Shown: piece after piece, positions 8,758 through 17,613 of the stretch | Numbering within the stretch: the first letter of the stretch is position 1 | Layout: each line of letters opens with the position of its first letter | Source: Gillisia sp. Hel_I_86 | GTDB taxonomy: Bacteria > Bacteroidota > Bacteroidia > Flavobacteriales > Flavobacteriaceae | DNA: 64,000 nucleotides | Assembly: GCF_007827275.1 (NCBI RefSeq) | Contig: NZ_VISE01000001.1 | Location: forward strand, 2,294,001 to 2,358,000 | Direction of reading: 5' to 3' | Notes under the pieces: model-generated | What the model saw: only the letters and a program-made list of their open reading frames with translations | Told to the model about the DNA's origin: nothing | Databases searched by the model: none | Translations under genes and position numbers: made by a program

Positions 8758-9833
8758 TGGAAAATGAACGATACATACGACAAACAATTTTAAAGGGCTT
8801 TGGATTAGAATCTCAAAAAGAATTAACCAACGCAAGTGTTTTAGTAGTAGGTGCTGGCGGTCTTGGAGTTCCTGTATTGCAATATTTAAATGCTATGGGA
8901 GTTGGCAAGATTGGTGTGATTGATAATGATGTTGTGAGCTTGAGTAACTTGCACAGGCAAGTTTTATATTCAGAAAAAGATATTGATAAATCTAAAATTG
9001 TATCTGCAATAGAAAAACTAAAAGCTCAAAATTCTAATACAGACTTAATAGGTTATGAAAGTTTTTTAACGAAGAACAATGCAATATCTATTATAGAGGA
9101 TTATGATTTGGTTGTAGATGCATCAGATAATTTTTCAACACGTTATTTAGTCAATGATGTTTGCGTGATGTTAGGGAAGCCTTTTATATATGGAGCCTTA
9201 CACGGTTTTGAAGGATATCTTAGTGTGTTTAATTATAAGGAAGGGCCAACGTATAGGTGTCTTTTTCCAACAATGCCAAAAGCTGAAGAGATCCCAAATT
9301 GCAACGAACAGGGTGTTCTAGGAGTAATTCCGGGTATTATTGGAAATTTGCAAGCTCTTGAAGCTGTAAAAATAATTACAGGGATGGGTAAAGTTCTTTC
9401 AAGGAAATTGCTCATTTTTAATGGACTTGAACAAGAATATCATAAATTCAATATTTGTAGTATCCCAAAAAATAAAATTATAACAGCATTACAAGAAAGT
9501 TATGAATTAGAATGTAATATTGATACTTCATCTGTAACTGCAAATACCTTCAGGGGGCTTTTAGATAGTAATGATCAGCTTCAATTAGTAGATGTGAGAA
9601 CAGAGGGAGAATATCAAGATTTTCATCTAGAACAAGCCATTAATCTTCCGTTAGATTCTTTAGACTTAAACTATAATTCTATTAACTATAACAAACCTGT
9701 TTATTTTATTTGCCAATCTGGAGTACGAAGTGTGAAAGCCATTCAAATCTTGAGAAAATATCAACCAAAAGCCACTTTAATCAATATTGAAGGAGGGTTA
9801 AATCAATTAAGAGACTATGCTTCTGAACATTAA
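8757..9833 (+). CDS. moeB: ThiF/MoeB-type adenylyltransferase fused to a rhodanese domain
   Basis: A 358-residue protein. Residues 1-240 form an E1-like ThiF domain: nucleotide loop VGAGGLGVPV near 32 and the metal aspartate region around IDNDVVSLSNLHRQ near 59. Residues 260-358 form a rhodanese with FICQSGVRS holding the persulfide cysteine. Such MoeZ/MOCS3-type fusions adenylate MoaD and transfer sulfur to it. It overlaps moaC by one base and ends the operon. The upstream cysteine desulfurase is a plausible sulfur source for the rhodanese cysteine. Confidence 0.92.
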   Translation: MENERYIRQTILKGFGLESQKELTNASVLVVGAGGLGVPVLQYLNAMGVGKIGVIDNDVVSLSNLHRQVLYSEKDIDKSKIVSAIEKLKAQNSNTDLIGYESFLTKNNAISIIEDYDLVVDASDNFSTRYLVNDVCVMLGKPFIYGALHGFEGYLSVFNYKEGPTYRCLFPTMPKAEEIPNCNEQGVLGVIPGIIGNLQALEAVKIITGMGKVLSRKLLIFNGLEQEYHKFNICSIPKNKIITALQESYELECNIDTSSVTANTFRGLLDSNDQLQLVDVRTEGEYQDFHLEQAINLPLDSLDLNYNSINYNKPVYFICQSGVRSVKAIQILRKYQPKATLINIEGGLNQLRDYASEH

Positions 9834-9839
9834 AAGATC

Positions 9840-10173
9840 GTTCCTTCTTTTTTCGGATTTTTTATTATAGCTACATTTTATTCTTCTGTTGGTTTTGGTG
9901 GAAGTTCCAGCTATTTAGCTTTATTGCCACTTTTTGCATTTTTTCTTTATTCGTTCTAATGCGCTTGTTGGCAATCTTTTAGTTGGTTCTGTAAATGCTT
10001 ATTTGTTCTAGAATAACGGACATTTTTCTATTAGAGATTTTTTGCTTTTTATAATTACCGGTAAAGCAATCCATGGAAAGCTTAAAACACGTGGAGGAAT
10101 GGATACTTTAGATAAATTTAAGGACCCATCCCAATACGGGAAAAATAGAAGTATGATCGCTATAGGAGGCTAG
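9840..10173 (+). pseudogene. Composite remnant: TauE/SafE-like transporter fragment joined to a MoaA C-terminus
   Basis: Translated forward, 9870-9945 gives SSVGFGGSSSYLALL, typical of the first segment of TauE/SafE sulfite/anion exporters. The frame then shifts by one base near 9945-9952 and continues as SNALVGNLLVGSVNAYLF, an in-frame stop at 10009, and HFSIRDFLLFIITG. From about 10060 the same frame changes character to GGMDTLDKFKDPSQYGKNR and ends SMIAIGG at a stop at 10171-10173. That last part matches the family-typical C-terminus of MoaA. A deletion apparently fused the front of an exporter gene to the tail of a second moaA. Not functional. Confidence 0.7.
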
Positions 10174-11049
10174 TTAATTTTGCCCTTTTTTAAATCCATA
10201 GGTATTTTGACGTATAAAATCTGTTGGGAATTCTTCATCACCCGGAAATCCTAATTCAATGGTTCCACTATCTTCCGGCACATAATTCGTTTTAAAAATA
10301 TAATCCCAAAGACTTAAACTAATTCCAAAATTCACTCCATATTTACCATCTGGTAAATCATATGCATGATGGTACAAATGCATTACTGGATTATTGATAA
10401 TATATTTTAGCGGTCCCCAAGTTATTTTGATATTAGAGTGGTTGATATGTCCAATAGTTATAGCAATAAAATGAACGATATATGCTTGCTCCGGCTCGAA
10501 ACCAAATAAAATCATTATTCCAAATGTTTTAAGCGGTTTGTACAAGATATTTTCCATCCAATGGTAACGTAAATGTGCTGCAAAGCCCATTTCTTTAACA
10601 CTGTGATGAACCTTATGATATTTCCAAAAGAAAGGATATTTATGCAGTAACGTATGTGTGAACCATTGCACAAAATCCAGAATAATAAAAAACACGAATA
10701 ACTGCAACAACATCGGCCATGCCGAAGGATCAAACAAGGCTAATGATTTTTCTGAAACACCTAGATCCTCAAAACCAAGCTGTAGTATTTTATAAAATCC
10801 ACTTATGGCGATAGAGAAGATAAAAAAGTTAAAAAACATATAGAAGCCATCTAACCAAAAATCCTTTCTGAAAATGGATTGCTCCTTACGCCAGGGAAAG
10901 ATCATTTCCAGGCTCCAAACAATAAGGGAAATAGCAATTAAGCCCCAAAAATAATTCGTATACCAAGGCACTTCAAATAATATCGATTTCCATGTCCAAT
11001 CTACCGTTCCGGTAAAAGCATTAAAAAATGCATCTAAATATTCATTCAT
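10174..11049 (-). CDS. Fatty acid hydroxylase / sterol desaturase superfamily membrane protein
   Basis: A 291-residue membrane protein with four to five hydrophobic segments and the histidine-rich di-iron motifs of this superfamily: HTLLH near 132, HKVHH near 145, then HLRYH, HINHS and a final HLYHH near 224. Members hydroxylate or desaturate lipids with O2. It lies 6 bases after the rhodanese lipoprotein gene and seems to be the last gene of the leftward sulfite-oxidation operon. Its substrate is unknown; its constant company with sulfur genes here is only an observation. The stop is back to back with the preceding pseudogene. Confidence 0.82.
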   Translation of the reverse strand: MNEYLDAFFNAFTGTVDWTWKSILFEVPWYTNYFWGLIAISLIVWSLEMIFPWRKEQSIFRKDFWLDGFYMFFNFFIFSIAISGFYKILQLGFEDLGVSEKSLALFDPSAWPMLLQLFVFFIILDFVQWFTHTLLHKYPFFWKYHKVHHSVKEMGFAAHLRYHWMENILYKPLKTFGIMILFGFEPEQAYIVHFIAITIGHINHSNIKITWGPLKYIINNPVMHLYHHAYDLPDGKYGVNFGISLSLWDYIFKTNYVPEDSGTIELGFPGDEEFPTDFIRQNTYGFKKGQN

Positions 11050-11055
11050 ATTTTA

Positions 11056-12027
11056 TTATTCTATTATTGTTGTTATACTATCTTGGTCAAATGATAAGTC
11101 GTCAAACTGACTCCATTCTGTCCAAGAACCATCGTAATTTTTCACATTTTTATAACCTAATATTTGCGTAAGTACAAATGTTGTATGCGCTGAGCGTACA
11201 CCACTATGACAATAAGCGATGATTTCATCATCCTTGGAAGCGCCAAGCTTATTATATATTTCAATTAAATCTTCTGTAGATTTCATTTTTTTATCACCAT
11301 TATAATTAACAGATTTAGCCCAATCTATAGATTTACTATTTGGTATTCTCCCTCCTTTTGCCGCACCTTCTTTTTGCCTTTTTCCGGAAAATTCATCGTC
11401 TGTTCGAGCATCTATTATAAATGTATTATTAGCTACTGCTTGTATCATTTTTTCTTTAGAAATTAAATATTTCATCGAAGGCGCATCGGTTAACTTAAAG
11501 TTTGACCTCTTTACTATAGGTGTTTCCGTAGAAATAGCACCATTTTTTTCTTTCCATGCTGTTATTCCTCCATGTAATAATCTCACCTTTGTAAAATCAT
11601 AATTTTGTAAGATCCACCATAATCTTGTAGAATCAACCAAGCCATTATCATCATAAATGATTATGGTATCCTTTGTGTTAATACCTAAACCACTAAATAG
11701 AGTCTCCATTTGTTTTTTTCCGGCCATCATGCCTTTATAAGGATAGGAGGCATCTTCAATATCTGTGCGCCAAATATTCATAGCACCTTCGATATGTTCG
11801 TTTGCATAGAATTCTGATTTTCTAAAATCCAAAATTTTGATGTTCGGTTCATTAGCGATTTTCAGCAACTCATCAACTTCGATCAAATAGTTAATTTTAC
11901 TATCATCTTCGTCACTAATATTTAGATTAGCTTCTTCATTTTTAGTAACCTCTACTTTATTTTTTTTCTCTTCCTTACAAGATGAAAATGCGAGCAAACA
12001 ACACAATAAACTAATTCTCCAGACCAT
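11056..12027 (-). CDS. Lipoprotein sulfurtransferase with two rhodanese domains
   Basis: A 323-residue protein with a short lipoprotein signal (lipobox AFSSC, Cys17), so it is anchored on the outside of a membrane. Two rhodanese domains follow (about 48-160 and 185-310). The second has the active-site loop AYCHSGVRS with Cys273; the first has aspartates (IIYDDNG) where a cysteine would be and is inactive, as is normal for the thiosulfate/3-mercaptopyruvate sulfurtransferase family. It overlaps the cytochrome gene by 17 bases. It could move sulfane sulfur in the periplasm, releasing sulfite for the dehydrogenase encoded in the same operon. Confidence 0.88.
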   Translation of the reverse strand: MVWRISLLCCLLAFSSCKEEKKNKVEVTKNEEANLNISDEDDSKINYLIEVDELLKIANEPNIKILDFRKSEFYANEHIEGAMNIWRTDIEDASYPYKGMMAGKKQMETLFSGLGINTKDTIIIYDDNGLVDSTRLWWILQNYDFTKVRLLHGGITAWKEKNGAISTETPIVKRSNFKLTDAPSMKYLISKEKMIQAVANNTFIIDARTDDEFSGKRQKEGAAKGGRIPNSKSIDWAKSVNYNGDKKMKSTEDLIEIYNKLGASKDDEIIAYCHSGVRSAHTTFVLTQILGYKNVKNYDGSWTEWSQFDDLSFDQDSITTIIE

Positions 12028-12484
12028 ACCATTCTATATTTGTTAAATTTTCACGTCTTCCTTTTTCCGTAACTGGATAATTAGTAACAAGATAATTCAC
12101 TATTATTTCTTGATTAGCACCTAAATCCCATAGGTTTTGAGTTTCCTGCATCCATTTAATAGTTTCATTCCACCGCTCTGCGCTCATTTTATTTTGTGTG
12201 ACCAATTTGGCCGAATGGCAATTGGTACAATTATTAACAACCGCCATTAAACCTACCCCATCAACCAGTCCTGTACGAACATGGATTCCATTTTCTATTA
12301 GGTTCTCGTCTATCTCTTCCGGAGTAACAACTAAAGCTTCTGTATTACTTTTAAAGGCCGAAAAATTCGGGTCGTTAATATAATATATTGTTGCCCCACC
12401 TGCTATTAAAAATATGCTGAAGGCTAAAATCATTAAATGATACACCTTCTTCGCGTATTTTTTAAATTCCTCTTCTTTAGTCAT
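12011..12484 (-). CDS. Membrane-anchored monohaem cytochrome c
   Basis: A 157-residue protein with one N-terminal membrane segment (about 17-36) and a single haem-attachment site CTNCH at 86-90; Met100 is a candidate axial ligand. It begins directly after the sulfite dehydrogenase stop, so the two are co-transcribed. In sulfite:cytochrome c oxidoreductases (SorAB, SoxCD) a small cytochrome accepts the electrons, and this is the likely role here. The sequence around the haem is short and not family-diagnostic beyond cytochrome c. Confidence 0.85.
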   Translation of the reverse strand: MTKEEEFKKYAKKVYHLMILAFSIFLIAGGATIYYINDPNFSAFKSNTEALVVTPEEIDENLIENGIHVRTGLVDGVGLMAVVNNCTNCHSAKLVTQNKMSAERWNETIKWMQETQNLWDLGANQEIIVNYLVTNYPVTEKGRRENLTNIEWYGLEN

Positions 12485-13705
12485 TTATGTTACTTTGATA
12501 GCAATTCTATGACAGGCATTGTTTAAATAACCTTTTGGATTCCAGCCGGGTAACAACATTGGTTGGGCTACACCTTGAGTGTCGGTTGCTTTTGCCCAAA
12601 CCTCATAGTAGCCTTTTTTAGGAAAATCTATGGATGCCGAGAAATGTTGCCAAGCCAAACGGTTTACTGGATCCTCTATTTGGCACTCTCTCCAGATTGC
12701 CCCAAAATCTATGGAATATTCCATTTTTGAAACCTCTAATTCTCCTGCCCAAGCGTGGCCTCTAATTTTTAAGGATGTGCCATCTTTTAAAACCGCACCA
12801 GATTTAGGATATGTGATCAATGATTTTACAGGCATAGATTCTATAATGCACATGTCTTCATCTTTAACCTTTTCTCCCGGTGCCACAGGTTCGCATGGCA
12901 CACGGTAGGCTGTCCCCATCATTTTAGTGCCATCGTGTATTTTGTTTCTAATGCTTATTCGATTAATCCATTTCCCCGAAACAGATGCTGGCCAACCACC
13001 TGCTACTAATCGTAATGGGTATCCGTGCGCAAGAGGGATTTCCTTTCCATTCATTTTGAACGCTAATAATGTTTCGTCTTGCAGGGATTTCACCATTGGA
13101 GCTCCTCTAGAAATTGGTTCTTTTTTTGGGTCTCTGCTTAAGTGTTCATCTACTGCATGATATCCTGTATAAACAGCATTATTTTTTATTCCTGCATCTT
13201 CTAAAACGTCACGTAGGCGTATACCGGTCCATGTTGCACAATGCACTGCACCAACTGTCCACTGGTTTCCTTTTGCTGGGGGATTAAATTCGCTTCGTCC
13301 ATTTCCGCCACATTCCAATGTTAATTGGTAGGTGTGATGCTCGAATTTTGATTTCAATTCTTCCAGCGTATATGTTTTTTGGTTCACTACAGATTCTCCA
13401 TCTATAGTAAGAGTCCATTTTTTTGCATCAATTGCTTCTGGAATTAGCCCATTATTTCTAATGAACATTGCAGAATTCGGTGTAATCTTATCGTCCAGTA
13501 AATGGGCTTGTGCTTCAATATTCCATGGCTTATCGTTAAGCACGAGCATTTCCTTGTTCTTATTAAACAATTTGAAGGGATCTGGATCTTGTAGCGCTAA
13601 TAGATTATAATCTTCTAATAAATTGGATCCATAAACGATTTCAGCACCAATGAGAGTGGCCAAAGTACTTAAGGTTGTTTTTTTTACGAAATCTCTTCTT
13701 TTCAA
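12485..13705 (-). CDS. Sulfite dehydrogenase / sulfite oxidase family molybdoenzyme (SorA/SoxC-like)
   Basis: A 406-residue molybdoenzyme. A twin-arginine signal (KRRDFVKK at 2-9 and a hydrophobic stretch to about 27) sends it folded to the periplasm. The Oxidored_molyb domain (about 75-260) has the molybdenum-ligand Cys132 in LECGGNGRSEF; the C-terminal Mo-co dimerisation domain spans about 275-405. The family oxidises sulfite to sulfate, or sulfane sulfur in SoxCD. It leads a leftward operon with a cytochrome c, a rhodanese lipoprotein and a hydroxylase-like protein. It needs the plain molybdopterin cofactor made by the nearby moa/moe genes. SorA or SoxC assignment is open. Confidence 0.92.
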   Translation of the reverse strand: MKRRDFVKKTTLSTLATLIGAEIVYGSNLLEDYNLLALQDPDPFKLFNKNKEMLVLNDKPWNIEAQAHLLDDKITPNSAMFIRNNGLIPEAIDAKKWTLTIDGESVVNQKTYTLEELKSKFEHHTYQLTLECGGNGRSEFNPPAKGNQWTVGAVHCATWTGIRLRDVLEDAGIKNNAVYTGYHAVDEHLSRDPKKEPISRGAPMVKSLQDETLLAFKMNGKEIPLAHGYPLRLVAGGWPASVSGKWINRISIRNKIHDGTKMMGTAYRVPCEPVAPGEKVKDEDMCIIESMPVKSLITYPKSGAVLKDGTSLKIRGHAWAGELEVSKMEYSIDFGAIWRECQIEDPVNRLAWQHFSASIDFPKKGYYEVWAKATDTQGVAQPMLLPGWNPKGYLNNACHRIAIKVT

Positions 13706-13851
13706 GACAATAAAAATTATAATATTCCTAATATAAAAATCACAATATACAATGTGCCATATTTATCTACTGTAACAAATGTTACATTTAAACTTCTCTG
13801 AGAAGGTTAATTTTAAAATTTAAAAATCTAACTTAATAAAAATCTAACTTA

Positions 13852-15462
13852 ATGAGATATACCAAATTCTTTATTCCAGTTCTAGGAATAGCTTCAGTTT
13901 TAAGTTTAAGCTGTAATTCAACCAAAAAGTCAGCTACTTTGGATAAACTAAATCCCCAAAAAGTTGCTTCAATATCTATACTTCATACTAATGATATGCA
14001 TGGTTCTTATATGCCTTTTGAAACCAATTTAGGCAACGCTACAGCGCAAACTGGAGATTCCATAGACAATTACATGAAATTTGAGCGTAAAGCAAAAATT
14101 GGTGGATTCGAATATCTTGCAAGTGCTATAAAGTCTATAAGAAAAAACAAAGGTGATGACAGCGTAATATTATTGGATGGTGGAGATACTTTTAGTGACG
14201 ACCAATTAGGCAACCTTACAAAAGGGGAGGCGATGATTAAAATGATGAATGAAGTGAATTATGATCTCATGGTTTTGGGAAATCACGATTTTGACTACGG
14301 TCTTGAAAGAACAAATGAACTGCAGCAACTTGCTAACTTCCCTATGCGAGCAGCAAATATAATCGTTAAAGAAACAGGGAAACCAATTTTTGGAGAGCCT
14401 TATGTGGTTATAAATAAGCAAGGTGTCAATATAGCTATTCTTGCCTTAAGCTATAGAAATACACCTTTAACTGGAAATTCTAAAAACATTGAAGGTCTGG
14501 AATTTGGAATTGGTGCTGAAGCTGTCAAAGAATACCTTCCTATGCTCACTGAAAAAGCTGATATCATTGTGTTACTGTCCCATGAAGGAATGGCGGTAGA
14601 TAAAATAATTGCTGAAGAAATAGAAGGCGTAGATCTTATTGTAGGTGCGCATAGTCATGATGTTATTTCCCCACCCTTAAAAATAAACAACACTTATATA
14701 GTGCAAGCGTTATCGGATGTAGCAATACTAGGAGAAACAGAAATACAAATAAGTAATAATAAAATTATAGATATTAATGCAAATTATCATTACTTATGGC
14801 ACGATGAAATGTCTCCCGATGTGCAAATGCAGGAAATGATAAATCAACTAAGAAAACCATATTTATCTAAATTAGAGGAAAAAATCACAAAAACAAATTC
14901 CATAATTGGAAGGCAATATAAATCTGAAAGTCCTTTTGATAAAGTGGTAACCAGCATGATGATGGACAAACTTAACGTAGATGCTGCATTTTTACCGGGA
15001 GTTGGATATGGGATTTCATTAGAAGGAGATATCACTTCTGAAGATGTATTCAAATTACTGCCACATCCAGCAAAAATTGTAACCTTAGAAATGACAGGAG
15101 ATCAAATTAGAAGAACCCTGGAACAAACTGCGATTAATATTAAACCTACAGATAAAATGAATACCGTAGGTGGGCTAATCCAATCTTCTGGCATCCAGTA
15201 TAACTTAAACTTTAATAATCCAGTAGGGCAAAGAATATCTGACATTAAAATAAAAGGTGAAAATTTAGATCTTGCAAAAACCTATAAAATTGCTACTCAT
15301 ACCGGGATGCTTGGTGGGATTCATAACTATGAGGAATTTGGAAAAGGTTTAAATATTAATAAAACGAATATTGTACTAACAGAATTTGTATTGGAAAATC
15401 TTAGAGAATTAAAAGAACTCAGCTTTCCTGAAAGAATGGGAGAGGTGATCCTTAATAAATAA
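13852..15462 (+). CDS. UshA-like 5'-nucleotidase / metallophosphatase lipoprotein
   Basis: A 536-residue lipoprotein (lipid-attachment Cys21). The metallophosphatase domain shows HTNDMHG near 46, LLDGGDTF, LGNHDFDYG with the NHD active-site motif, and GAHSHD near 268. The 5_nucleotid_C domain occupies about 335-500. The family hydrolyses nucleotides or nucleotide sugars outside the membrane. SoxB is a distant relative, but this protein keeps the NHD motif of true nucleotidases, unlike the SoxB-like protein at 16185. It is 23-50 bases upstream of the DsrE-like gene and probably co-transcribed with it. Confidence 0.85.
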   Translation: MRYTKFFIPVLGIASVLSLSCNSTKKSATLDKLNPQKVASISILHTNDMHGSYMPFETNLGNATAQTGDSIDNYMKFERKAKIGGFEYLASAIKSIRKNKGDDSVILLDGGDTFSDDQLGNLTKGEAMIKMMNEVNYDLMVLGNHDFDYGLERTNELQQLANFPMRAANIIVKETGKPIFGEPYVVINKQGVNIAILALSYRNTPLTGNSKNIEGLEFGIGAEAVKEYLPMLTEKADIIVLLSHEGMAVDKIIAEEIEGVDLIVGAHSHDVISPPLKINNTYIVQALSDVAILGETEIQISNNKIIDINANYHYLWHDEMSPDVQMQEMINQLRKPYLSKLEEKITKTNSIIGRQYKSESPFDKVVTSMMMDKLNVDAAFLPGVGYGISLEGDITSEDVFKLLPHPAKIVTLEMTGDQIRRTLEQTAINIKPTDKMNTVGGLIQSSGIQYNLNFNNPVGQRISDIKIKGENLDLAKTYKIATHTGMLGGIHNYEEFGKGLNINKTNIVLTEFVLENLRELKELSFPERMGEVILNK

Positions 15463-15512
15463 TTTCTTCCTTGAATATCTAACTAATGAATTTTAATTTT
15501 AAATACATAGAC

Positions 15513-16040
15513 ATGAAAAGCATAATAAGTTTAGTTTTAATATCAATGTTTAGTTTCCAAATGCAAGCACAAGAGTGGCAAACTTCAAAAATAGAAGGTT
15601 ATGGGAAAATTAAATATTTTGAAGATGCAGCGGAGCAACCAGACACTACCCTAAATTATAAATTGGTTTTTGATATTAAAGATGGAAAAGAAAAAGAGGG
15701 AGTAAATGTAGGTTTGTTGAAAATTGCTCGTGCCCTTAATATGTTAGAATCAGGAAAAATTTCATCTGAAAAAATTGATATCGTGGCAGTGGTCCATGGA
15801 GAAGCGACCGATTTGGTCCTTTCTAATGAAAAGTATCAAGAGAAATATAAAAAGTCAAACCCAAACATAGAGTTATTGAAGTTATTAAAAGAAAATGGGG
15901 TGAAAATTTTTGTTTGTGGACAAGCTACAGCTGCCAGAAACATAGCGCAGGAAGATATGAATGAATCTATTGAGTTGGCGCTTTCAGCTTTATCGGTTTT
16001 GTCAAACTATCAGCTTAGAGGGTATGCTTTGATCCCTTAA
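15513..16040 (+). CDS. Exported DsrE/DsrF-like protein
   Basis: About 175 residues. I choose the ATG at 15513 because it gives a clean signal peptide (KSIISLVLISMFSFQMQAQ); an in-frame ATG at 15486 only adds nine residues in front of it. The mature part has the DsrE layout: VAVVHGEA near 95 and FVCGQATAARN near 140, with one cysteine at the position used for sulfur relay in DsrE/TusD proteins. Secreted members occur beside Sox-type genes. Its context (sulfite dehydrogenase, rhodanese, SoxB-like protein) suggests sulfur binding in the periplasm. Confidence 0.82.
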   Translation: MKSIISLVLISMFSFQMQAQEWQTSKIEGYGKIKYFEDAAEQPDTTLNYKLVFDIKDGKEKEGVNVGLLKIARALNMLESGKISSEKIDIVAVVHGEATDLVLSNEKYQEKYKKSNPNIELLKLLKENGVKIFVCGQATAARNIAQEDMNESIELALSALSVLSNYQLRGYALIP

Positions 16041-16065
16041 TATTCGATTTAGTGAGATAAGCATA

Positions 16066-16106
16066 ATAACTATAAAGAGGAGCAAATAGCTCCTCTTTAT
16101 AGTTAT
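16066..16106. terminator. Bidirectional terminator between convergent genes
   Basis: A perfect 18-bp stem (16066-16083 with 16089-16106) with a 5-base loop, A/T-rich on both sides. It lies between the DsrE-like gene on the plus strand and the SoxB-like gene on the minus strand and can stop both. Confidence 0.9.
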
Positions 16107-16184
16107 ATAATATTAAAATTTTAACGTAGTTACTCTACTTTGTTAATCTGTAAATCGTTAAATAAATCACTCTATCCCCGCTAA

Positions 16185-17612
16185 TTAAACCAACCTGTAG
16201 CTTCCTGTTTTGTTTGGTGTAAAATCTGGGTATTTATTTAAATAGTCCTTCATCGCCTCCACAGCATTTTTATCGTGGTTCTTTCTGTTTTTACCATATT
16301 TACTGGCTACACCTTGCGTTGTAACAAAACCCACTTTGTAAATTTTATTAAAATCAATGTGTGACCCTTTATAGTATATTTCCTGAATGCGATGACCTTT
16401 AGGATTTTCAATTCGCATATTCACTTGCAATCCTAAACATCGTTTTACATAGCCTCCCATTTGTCCTAATGGATTACAGCAAAAGGTACGCTCCAAATTT
16501 TCCTCTAACAATTCCTTAATTTCCGTCCCCGTAAGCTCTACGGTTGAAACGGGTGGATTCATTGGGGCAATGTTATATAAATTATTCTCGGTAATATTTC
16601 CTTTTGGAATTGGAGCGCCGTAACGCCATCCATTCGAAAAGGCAATATCCGTATTTGTACTGTGGATAATTGCCCTAAGCAGTAATTCGTCCAATGTTGA
16701 ATTTATAGTATTGTAACGATGTAAAATTTCGGTCGTACTACCTATGGCAACAGTGCTCATTTCCTGATATGGGTTTAAAATATCTTGAACCATAGAATCT
16801 ACTTCAGTACTTTTTGGTAAGGAAGCATCAACTTTAACAAGTTCGTAATTATAAGCTTCAATCTTTTTATCTTCCACATCAATGATAAATCTGCCCAAAA
16901 ACGAACCGTGGCAACCGCATTGTATTATACGTGTACCATTTACCTCAATGGCTTTATAAATTCTGTTATGGGTATGAGCGCTCAGGCAAATATCAATACC
17001 TTCCACTTTTTTCAGGAGTTCAACATCCTGGGGAAATCCATTATGGGAAAGTAAGATTATCATATCCGACCCATTGGCTTTTAGCTCTTTTATATGTCCT
17101 GGAATTTCATCCAAACCAGAAGTGAACTTTAAGCCCTTACTCATTTTCTCGGGCATCACTTTGTCCACAATCATTGCACTAATACCAATCACCCCAATTT
17201 TAAGTCCTGCTTTTTCGAAAATTGCAGTGGGTAGCAAAAAGTTTGACCCATCTTCTGAAAACACATTACAGCCCAACACTGGAAAATCCAACAAACTGTC
17301 GATTTCTTTTAATCGATCGGGACCATATGCAAAATCCCAATGACCTACAAGCGCATCAAGTTTTAAAGCATTTAAAATGGGCACCACGGCCTTGCCGCTA
17401 GAATCCACCATTGGTTTGGTTCCATGTAGGGTATCTCCCCCATCAAAAAATAAAGTATTAGGATTTTCTTTACGAAGTTCCTCCATGAAGCCGGCGATAT
17501 GTGCATAACCACCAGCACTCTCCACCACTTCCCCAGTTTCATTATAAAATAGTTCGGGATGTGGAGCAATGTAACCGTGCACATCGTTTATAAAACAAAT
17601 ATTTAATTTCAT
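16185..17612 (-). CDS. SoxB-like metallophosphatase (putative thiosulfohydrolase)
   Basis: A 475-residue protein of the 5'-nucleotidase/SoxB superfamily: INDVHG at 8-13, FFDGGDTLHG near 55, LLSHNG, LSAHTH and a C-terminal 5_nucleotid_C domain with an extended insert (CNPLGQMGGYVKR). The usual NHD/NHE site is replaced by GHWDF, which I know as a mark of SoxB proteins. SoxB removes sulfate from protein-bound thiosulfate. Unlike classical SoxB, this copy has no signal peptide at the annotated start. The start codon lies one base from the end of an IS element, so the native upstream sequence may be lost and the real N-terminus longer. Confidence 0.72.
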   Translation of the reverse strand: MKLNICFINDVHGYIAPHPELFYNETGEVVESAGGYAHIAGFMEELRKENPNTLFFDGGDTLHGTKPMVDSSGKAVVPILNALKLDALVGHWDFAYGPDRLKEIDSLLDFPVLGCNVFSEDGSNFLLPTAIFEKAGLKIGVIGISAMIVDKVMPEKMSKGLKFTSGLDEIPGHIKELKANGSDMIILLSHNGFPQDVELLKKVEGIDICLSAHTHNRIYKAIEVNGTRIIQCGCHGSFLGRFIIDVEDKKIEAYNYELVKVDASLPKSTEVDSMVQDILNPYQEMSTVAIGSTTEILHRYNTINSTLDELLLRAIIHSTNTDIAFSNGWRYGAPIPKGNITENNLYNIAPMNPPVSTVELTGTEIKELLEENLERTFCCNPLGQMGGYVKRCLGLQVNMRIENPKGHRIQEIYYKGSHIDFNKIYKVGFVTTQGVASKYGKNRKNHDKNAVEAMKDYLNKYPDFTPNKTGSYRLV

Positions 17613-17613
17613 A

